The notes below the pieces were generated by a model. It did not search any database and was not told the origin of the DNA. It saw only the letters and a program-made list of their open reading frames with translations. Source: Chitinophaga polysaccharea (GTDB lineage: Bacteria; Bacteroidota; Bacteroidia; Chitinophagales; Chitinophagaceae). Taken from it: a stretch of DNA of 64,000 nucleotides. Shown here piece after piece: positions 63,508 to 64,000 of this stretch. Position numbers and translations under genes: made by a program. Positions within the stretch are counted from its first letter, which is position 1; each line of letters starts with the position of its first letter. Location: positions 186,001-250,000 of the forward strand of contig NZ_CABFVU010000002.1 in the NCBI RefSeq assembly GCF_902150045.1, given 5' to 3'.

Positions 63508-64000
63508 TTAAATCAGTGCTTTGGCAGCAGTAGCCGCAGCAGCCTTTGAGTAGCTGTTTACCTTATGCAACAGTGTATCTTTGCTTCCCGCCTGGACAAT
63601 GTAGCCTGCTATATTTGGTACCGTTGTGTACCCTACAATTGCTATGACCATAAAGATCAAATAGGCAGTAGTGCTCATAAAACTTTGATCGAGGTTGAGC
63701 ATGTTTTCCAGGATCTTCGAGCATATGGCACCAAAAATATTAGCAACCGGCAACCACATATAAACATGGATAAATCTCGCAAACCAGCTGGCAAGACTAT
63801 TTTGAAAGCCGTCAAAGACTGATAACCCAAAAACGATGGGACCAATAATAGCAAGAATGATCAGGTAAAACGTTCGGATTGTATTAATACACAAACTTGC
63901 AGCAGCAAAGAGTATATGTAGGATTTCGCTGATCATGGTCCCGATCATATGCTTGATCGAGAATTTGCTAAACACGGCTTTCAACCCGGAGAACACACCG
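63508..64000 (-). CDS. traJ: conjugative transposon protein TraJ, C-terminal part (cut by window edge)
   Basis: This is the C-terminal half of TraJ, a polytopic VirB6-like protein of the conjugation pore. Visible helices are LHILFAAASLCINTIRTFYL, IILAIIGPIVFGLSVFDGF and YLIFMVIAIVGYTTVPNIAG. WFARFIHVYMWLPVANIFGA is a typical TraJ motif. The stop is at 63508; the start lies to the right of the window. traK begins 93 bp downstream. Confidence 0.9.
   Translation of the reverse strand, partial: GVFSGLKAVFSKFSIKHMIGTMISEILHILFAAASLCINTIRTFYLIILAIIGPIVFGLSVFDGFQNSLASWFARFIHVYMWLPVANIFGAICSKILENMLNLDQSFMSTTAYLIFMVIAIVGYTTVPNIAGYIVQAGSKDTLLHKVNSYSKAAAATAAKALI

Larger units (their letters stand above)
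53584..64000. mobile_element. integrative conjugative element, one end (continues past window)
   Basis: From the tRNA-Glu 3' end onward lie a serine recombinase, a Dam-type methyltransferase, unknown proteins and a Bacteroides-type tra run (traN, traM, a traL-like gene, traK, traJ), all on the minus strand. The first 4 kb is visibly more A+T-rich than the core genes to the left. The other end, the relaxase, traG and the coupling protein would lie to the right. The left boundary at the tRNA is inferred from the recombinase frame running into it. Confidence 0.8.

Overview
The window looks like chromosome from a member of the Bacteroidota, most like Chitinophagaceae (Chitinophaga-type). The signs are a short primary sigma factor (about 288 aa), promoters of the form TTG-N19/20-TAnnTTTG instead of sigma70 -35/-10 boxes, a type IX secretion 'gliding motility' C-terminal domain next to a PorP/SprF protein, and Bacteroides-type Tra conjugation genes. 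Genus-level placement is inference from gene content.

Layout. 1-5.9 kb: the end of an acyl-CoA dehydrogenase, a decayed di-haem cytochrome c gene, then on the minus strand the protein quality-control block tig-clpP-clpX and a tRNA-Leu. 6.1-11.8 kb: a ROK regulator, a VOC protein, a TPR protein and an S41-type protease. 11.9-23.6 kb: a dense signalling island. It holds a 1336-aa hybrid histidine kinase with three receiver domains, single-domain receivers, stand-alone CheR and CheB, two receiver-kinases and a 7TMR-DISM kinase, but no chemoreceptor, CheA or CheW. A tRNA-Ala and a relic of an insertion-sequence end split it. 23.6-25.5 kb: a GNAT-like protein paired with an E1/ThiF-like adenylyltransferase. 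25.9-31.8 kb: an exported-looking superoxide dismutase, a membrane glycosyltransferase, a PAP2 phosphatase, an LptF/G permease and two small proteins. 32.1-44.4 kb is core: rpoD, ffh, rpsP-rimM-trmD-rplS, tatA, gatA, a MltD-like lytic transglycosylase, a CPA2 antiporter, pgk and gap. Two copies of a roughly 187-bp imperfect palindrome lie after sod and between rpoD and ffh, in opposite orientations.

44.4-55.1 kb: two near-identical tRNA-Glu genes, each followed by a copy of the same 1435-bp ISL3-like (ISAon1-type) insertion sequence. The copies are 9065 bp apart, in the same orientation, and each has its own 8-bp target duplication. Between them lie a TPR sensor kinase, an operon of three secreted Ig-like proteins with a PorP/SprF protein, and a DUF1345 membrane protein.

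53.6-64 kb: one end of an integrated conjugative element. It carries a serine recombinase, a tiny coupled ORF, a Dam-type methyltransferase, three unknown proteins and traN-traM-(traL-like)-traK-traJ, and it runs off the right edge. The recombinase gene originally continued antisense into the tRNA-Glu gene, which points to tRNA-Glu as the attachment site. The second IS copy cuts off its 3' end.

The observations most worth following are: three IS-derived sequences all just downstream of tRNA genes and in the same orientation relative to them; the IS-interrupted recombinase/tRNA-Glu junction; the two oriented palindromic repeats; the orphan CheB/CheR signalling island; the E1-GNAT pair; and the split Ig-protein/PorP operon.
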